Below, piece after piece: positions 14,996 to 17,209 of a stretch of DNA of 17,209 nucleotides (position 1 is its first letter; each line of letters begins with the position of its first letter). The translations under genes were made by a program, and so were the position numbers. Source of the DNA: Cyclobacteriaceae bacterium (GTDB lineage Bacteria > Bacteroidota > Bacteroidia > Cytophagales > Cyclobacteriaceae); NCBI GenBank assembly GCA_021648745.1, contig JAKISE010000073.1, positions 1 through 17,209 on the forward strand. The letters run 5' to 3'. The notes beneath the pieces are model-generated. The model did not search any database and was not told the origin of the DNA. It worked only from the letters and a program-made list of their open reading frames with translations.

Positions 14996-16210
14996 ATGAA
15001 TAAGATACCCCAATTATATATAGTAATTGCAATTTTATTGGTGATGGCACTCGGTTTCGTTAGCAGCTTAACCGCTCAGGTAATACCCTCTTCGGCAGAT
15101 TTAAGCTATTTATTAAGACCAAACGCCTTAATACATATTGAGCATAAGGTAGTTTCCAAAGAGGGTAAAAAATGGATTGTATTAGAAGTTAGTAGTAAAA
15201 ACAAAACCAATTTAGATTCGCTGACATATGGTTTTGCGTTTACAAACAACCTTAGCACACCCATTGAGACAATTTCTCAAGTTTCTCTTAATTCGTTCGC
15301 ATTAACGAAACTATCAACCAAGCGGCTATACGCTTTTGAAGCAACATCCGAAAATTTCAACTTTTTAATATTGCTCATTGGTAAAAAAAAAGGTAATAAA
15401 TACTACACCTATATTATAAATCTCAAAACCATATCAACTTTTTTTATAAGTCAAACAGACTTAACCATTCCTATAGTTCAACCCCATTCTCCCATTTTAA
15501 GTAAACTAAAAATCGCCACGCTTGCTGGAAAAAGTACAAGTTTTAGCACCCAATTTTATACTGTCAATTTCCCAGCTGCGCTACCTCCAATGGCTAACTT
15601 ACTGCAAGATAACCTGTTTGGTTCGGCAGATTCAACCTTTACGATTTCAATCCAGAGTAACTTACCAACAGGCACAGAAGGTGTATACTCCATTTTCGAA
15701 GAACATAATAAAAATACCATTTCCTTTTTTAGGATATCATCCAAAAATTATCCTCAGGTATCCAGTATAGACGAAATCATTGATGCCAGCATATTCCTTT
15801 TTACAAAAAAGGAAAAAGAGAAAATAATGAAAGCAGATAATCCCAAAAAAGCGTATGATGCCTTTTGGTTGGAAAATACTAGCTCTTCTGAAAGAGCAGG
15901 AAAAATGATATCTGCATATTTTAAACGAGTGAAAGAAAGTAACTTGCTATTTTCTACTTTTAAAGAAGGTTGGAAAACTGACAGGGGAATGATTTATATT
16001 ATCTTTGGGCCCCCAGACAAAGTGTTTAGATCTGATAACGGTGTAGAATGGATTTATAAAAAAACCTATGAATTACCTACGTTAGCTTTCAAGTTTAGGC
16101 TAAGCAAAAATCTGAATACTGAATACTTTGAATTGGAACGTGATGTTAAATACCAAAATAATTGGTTTAGAGCGATAGATTTATGGAGAAAAGGGAGAAA
16201 AAAACTGTAG
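14996..16210 (+). CDS. Secreted GWxTD domain protein
   Basis: A 404-residue exported protein. Residues 1-28 are a signal peptide with a long hydrophobic core and an LTAQ cleavage site. The middle (about 30-290) is rich in beta strands and has no motif I can name. The C-terminal 80 residues are the GWxTD domain: G325-WKTD-R330, then MIYIIFGPPDKV, VEWIYK, and a closing FELERDVKYQNNWFRAIDLW. The domain is widespread in Bacteroidota and Acidobacteriota and its function is not established. There is no lipobox, so it is probably soluble in the periplasm or surface-bound by other means. The gene overlaps rlmB by 28 bases, so the two are cotranscribed, although no functional tie is obvious. Confidence 0.87.
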   Translation: MNKIPQLYIVIAILLVMALGFVSSLTAQVIPSSADLSYLLRPNALIHIEHKVVSKEGKKWIVLEVSSKNKTNLDSLTYGFAFTNNLSTPIETISQVSLNSFALTKLSTKRLYAFEATSENFNFLILLIGKKKGNKYYTYIINLKTISTFFISQTDLTIPIVQPHSPILSKLKIATLAGKSTSFSTQFYTVNFPAALPPMANLLQDNLFGSADSTFTISIQSNLPTGTEGVYSIFEEHNKNTISFFRISSKNYPQVSSIDEIIDASIFLFTKKEKEKIMKADNPKKAYDAFWLENTSSSERAGKMISAYFKRVKESNLLFSTFKEGWKTDRGMIYIIFGPPDKVFRSDNGVEWIYKKTYELPTLAFKFRLSKNLNTEYFELERDVKYQNNWFRAIDLWRKGRKKL

Positions 16211-16938
16211 ACAACGGCATGATATTTGGCCTAAGACCAATACAAGAGGCCTTAAAGGCGGGTAAAACTTTTGATAAACTTTTTGTACAAAAAGACCTTA
16301 CGGGTGATTTACTAAAAGAACTAATCACCGAACTTAAAGATAATCGTGTAATTTTTACAAAAGTTCCATTCGAAAAATTGAATAGGCTTACGCGAAAAAA
16401 TCATCAAGGGGTAGTTGGTTTCATCTCACCTATAGAGTTCGCATCTATTGATAATATTATTGACCGCTGCTTTGCAACCGGAAAAAATCCACTAATCTTG
16501 GTCCTCGACCGCATTACTGATGTGCGTAACTTCGGTGCTATTGTTCGCACCGCTGAGTGTGCAGGAGTAGATGCAGTAGTTGTACCTGCTTATGGAGCTG
16601 CTCAAATATCGAGTGATGCTATGAAAACCTCTGCAGGAGGCTTAAACTATGTACCAATTTGTAGGGCATTTAATCTACCACAAGCCCTACTAACTATTCA
16701 ACAAAGTGGCATTAACCTAGTAGCTTGTACCGAAAAAACTGATAAAACCATTTATCAAGCAGAGCTAAAAGACCCTCTTGCAATTATTATGGGTTCTGAG
16801 GAAGATGGTATTTCGAAAGAGATTTTGGAAATGGCAAATCAAAAAGCGAAGATCCCTATTAATGGAAGGATTGCATCGTTAAACGTTTCTACTTCAGCAG
16901 GAGTGATTATTTATGAGGCGTTGAGACAGAGGAGTTAA
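16183..16938 (+). CDS. rlmB: 23S rRNA (guanosine-2'-O-)-methyltransferase RlmB
   Basis: A 251-residue SpoU/TrmH-class (SPOUT) enzyme that methylates the 2'-O of a P-loop guanosine in 23S rRNA (G2251 in E. coli). Residues 13-90 are the small RNA-binding domain (MIFGLRPIQEAL, then HQGVVGF). The catalytic domain has motif 1 DVRNFGAIVRTAECAG (N116, R122), motif 2 IIMGSEEDGIS (201-211) and motif 3 IPINGRIASLNVSTSAG (224-240), which form the knotted SAM site. All key residues are present. The start at 16183 overlaps the upstream gene by 28 bases; ATG at 16219, just past that stop, is an alternative that would begin at MIFGLRP. Another TrmH-family rRNA or tRNA methyltransferase is possible, but the N-terminal domain favours RlmB. 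Confidence 0.92.
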   Translation: MEKREKKTVDNGMIFGLRPIQEALKAGKTFDKLFVQKDLTGDLLKELITELKDNRVIFTKVPFEKLNRLTRKNHQGVVGFISPIEFASIDNIIDRCFATGKNPLILVLDRITDVRNFGAIVRTAECAGVDAVVVPAYGAAQISSDAMKTSAGGLNYVPICRAFNLPQALLTIQQSGINLVACTEKTDKTIYQAELKDPLAIIMGSEEDGISKEILEMANQKAKIPINGRIASLNVSTSAGVIIYEALRQRS

Positions 16939-17020
16939 TATTTCTTATAGCGAAAAAATAGGTACTGTTTCAATTAATGTCTATAGTGGCCCCATTACAA
17001 GCATTTTGAGTTCAGTCCAT

Positions 17021-17057
17021 AAAAAAAGGGTTATTGCTTGTGTCAATAACCCTTTTT
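17021..17057. terminator. Strong bidirectional intrinsic terminator
   Basis: A perfect 14-bp stem (17023-17036 with 17044-17057; core GGGTTATTG / CAATAACCC) closes a 7-base loop. It is flanked by T-runs on both strands: TTTTT at 17053-17057 on plus and seven T reading 17027-17021 on minus. It can end rlmB transcription from the left and the rRNA operon from the right; the 5S gene ends about 45 bases away. Confidence 0.92.
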
Positions 17058-17100
17058 AATAATACTTCTTCGCTAAAATCTAGGAAGTATATAATAAAAG

Positions 17101-17209
17101 CTGGCAACGACTTACTCTCCCACCTGTTACGGCAGTACCATCAGCGCTGAAGGGCTTAACTTCTCTGTTCGGAATGGAAAGAGGTGGACACCTTCGCTAT
17201 AATCACCAT
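17101..17209 (-). rRNA. rrf: 5S ribosomal RNA (5' end at or just beyond the window edge)
   Basis: The minus strand reads a 5S rRNA. It opens ATGGTGATTATAGCG, contains the universal CCATTCCGAACAGAGAAGTT and AAGCCCTTCAGCGC, then GATGGTACTGC and GTGGGAGAGTA, and closes GTCGTTGCCAG. The two ends pair as helix I (TGGTGAT with GTCGTTGCCA, including wobbles). The first one or two nucleotides probably lie beyond the right edge, since the closing helix seems to extend. It should be the last gene of an rRNA operon (16S-23S-5S) reading leftwards into this window, ended by the hairpin at 17021-17057. Confidence 0.95.

Noticed and set aside
15522..15770. Small open frames on both strands inside the GWxTD gene
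   Set aside because: Short, without motif, and fully inside a gene with a clear signal peptide and C-terminal domain.
1..17209. CRISPR array, insertion sequence, prophage, toxin-antitoxin or defence island
   Set aside because: No regularly spaced repeats, transposase or integrase motifs, phage structural genes or paired small toxin/antitoxin frames were seen on either strand, and no tRNA that could act as an attachment site.

Overview
The window looks like chromosomal DNA of a Bacteroidota bacterium, most likely of the Cytophagales/Flammeovirga-like lineage. The evidence is low G+C content, short leaders with little Shine-Dalgarno signal, candidate promoters of the TTTG / TAnnTTTG type, and lineage-typical families: DUF5686 with a carboxypeptidase-regulatory-like domain, a GWxTD protein, a DUF2723 protein, an RpoE-like ECF sigma factor with a small zinc anti-sigma factor, and a remnant of a tail-fibre-type coiled-coil C-terminus. 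This assignment is inferred from gene content, not from a search.

Layout. (1) 1-658: the start of a secreted protein gene running off the left edge (minus strand), a broken coiled-coil fragment just upstream of it, and about 440 bases without a gene that hold three inverted repeats. (2) 659-3903: a NarL/FixJ response regulator (plus) convergent with a large outer-membrane DUF5686 protein (minus). (3) 3940-6044, all minus: ECF sigma factor, anti-sigma factor, guanylate kinase (gmk) and nicotinate-nucleotide adenylyltransferase (nadD), with a likely internal promoter before gmk. (4) 6199-9385: a helicase-associated-domain protein without a helicase (plus), a MarR regulator and a secreted TPR protein (minus), and a multi-pass membrane protein (plus). 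(5) 9558-14885: a DUF2723/TMEM260-type glycosyltransferase (plus), convergent with a methyltransferase and a PIG-B-like GT22 mannosyltransferase (minus). The GT22 gene is split by a one-base frameshift. (6) 14996-16938: a secreted GWxTD protein overlapping rlmB (plus). (7) 17021-17209: a strong two-way terminator and a 5S rRNA gene (minus), which marks the end of an rRNA operon lying to the right.

Most of the window is housekeeping and envelope genes. Functional links that can be argued are: the sigma/anti-sigma pair; gmk with nadD as a nucleotide-metabolism pair; two GT-C glycosyltransferases facing each other in region 5, which suggests envelope or secreted-protein glycosylation; and a 23S rRNA methyltransferase gene converging on an rRNA operon. 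I see no CRISPR array, insertion sequence, phage module, tRNA or obvious defence system. The points most worth a second look are the frameshifted GT22 gene, the stand-alone helicase-associated protein, and the structured intergenic region before the response regulator.
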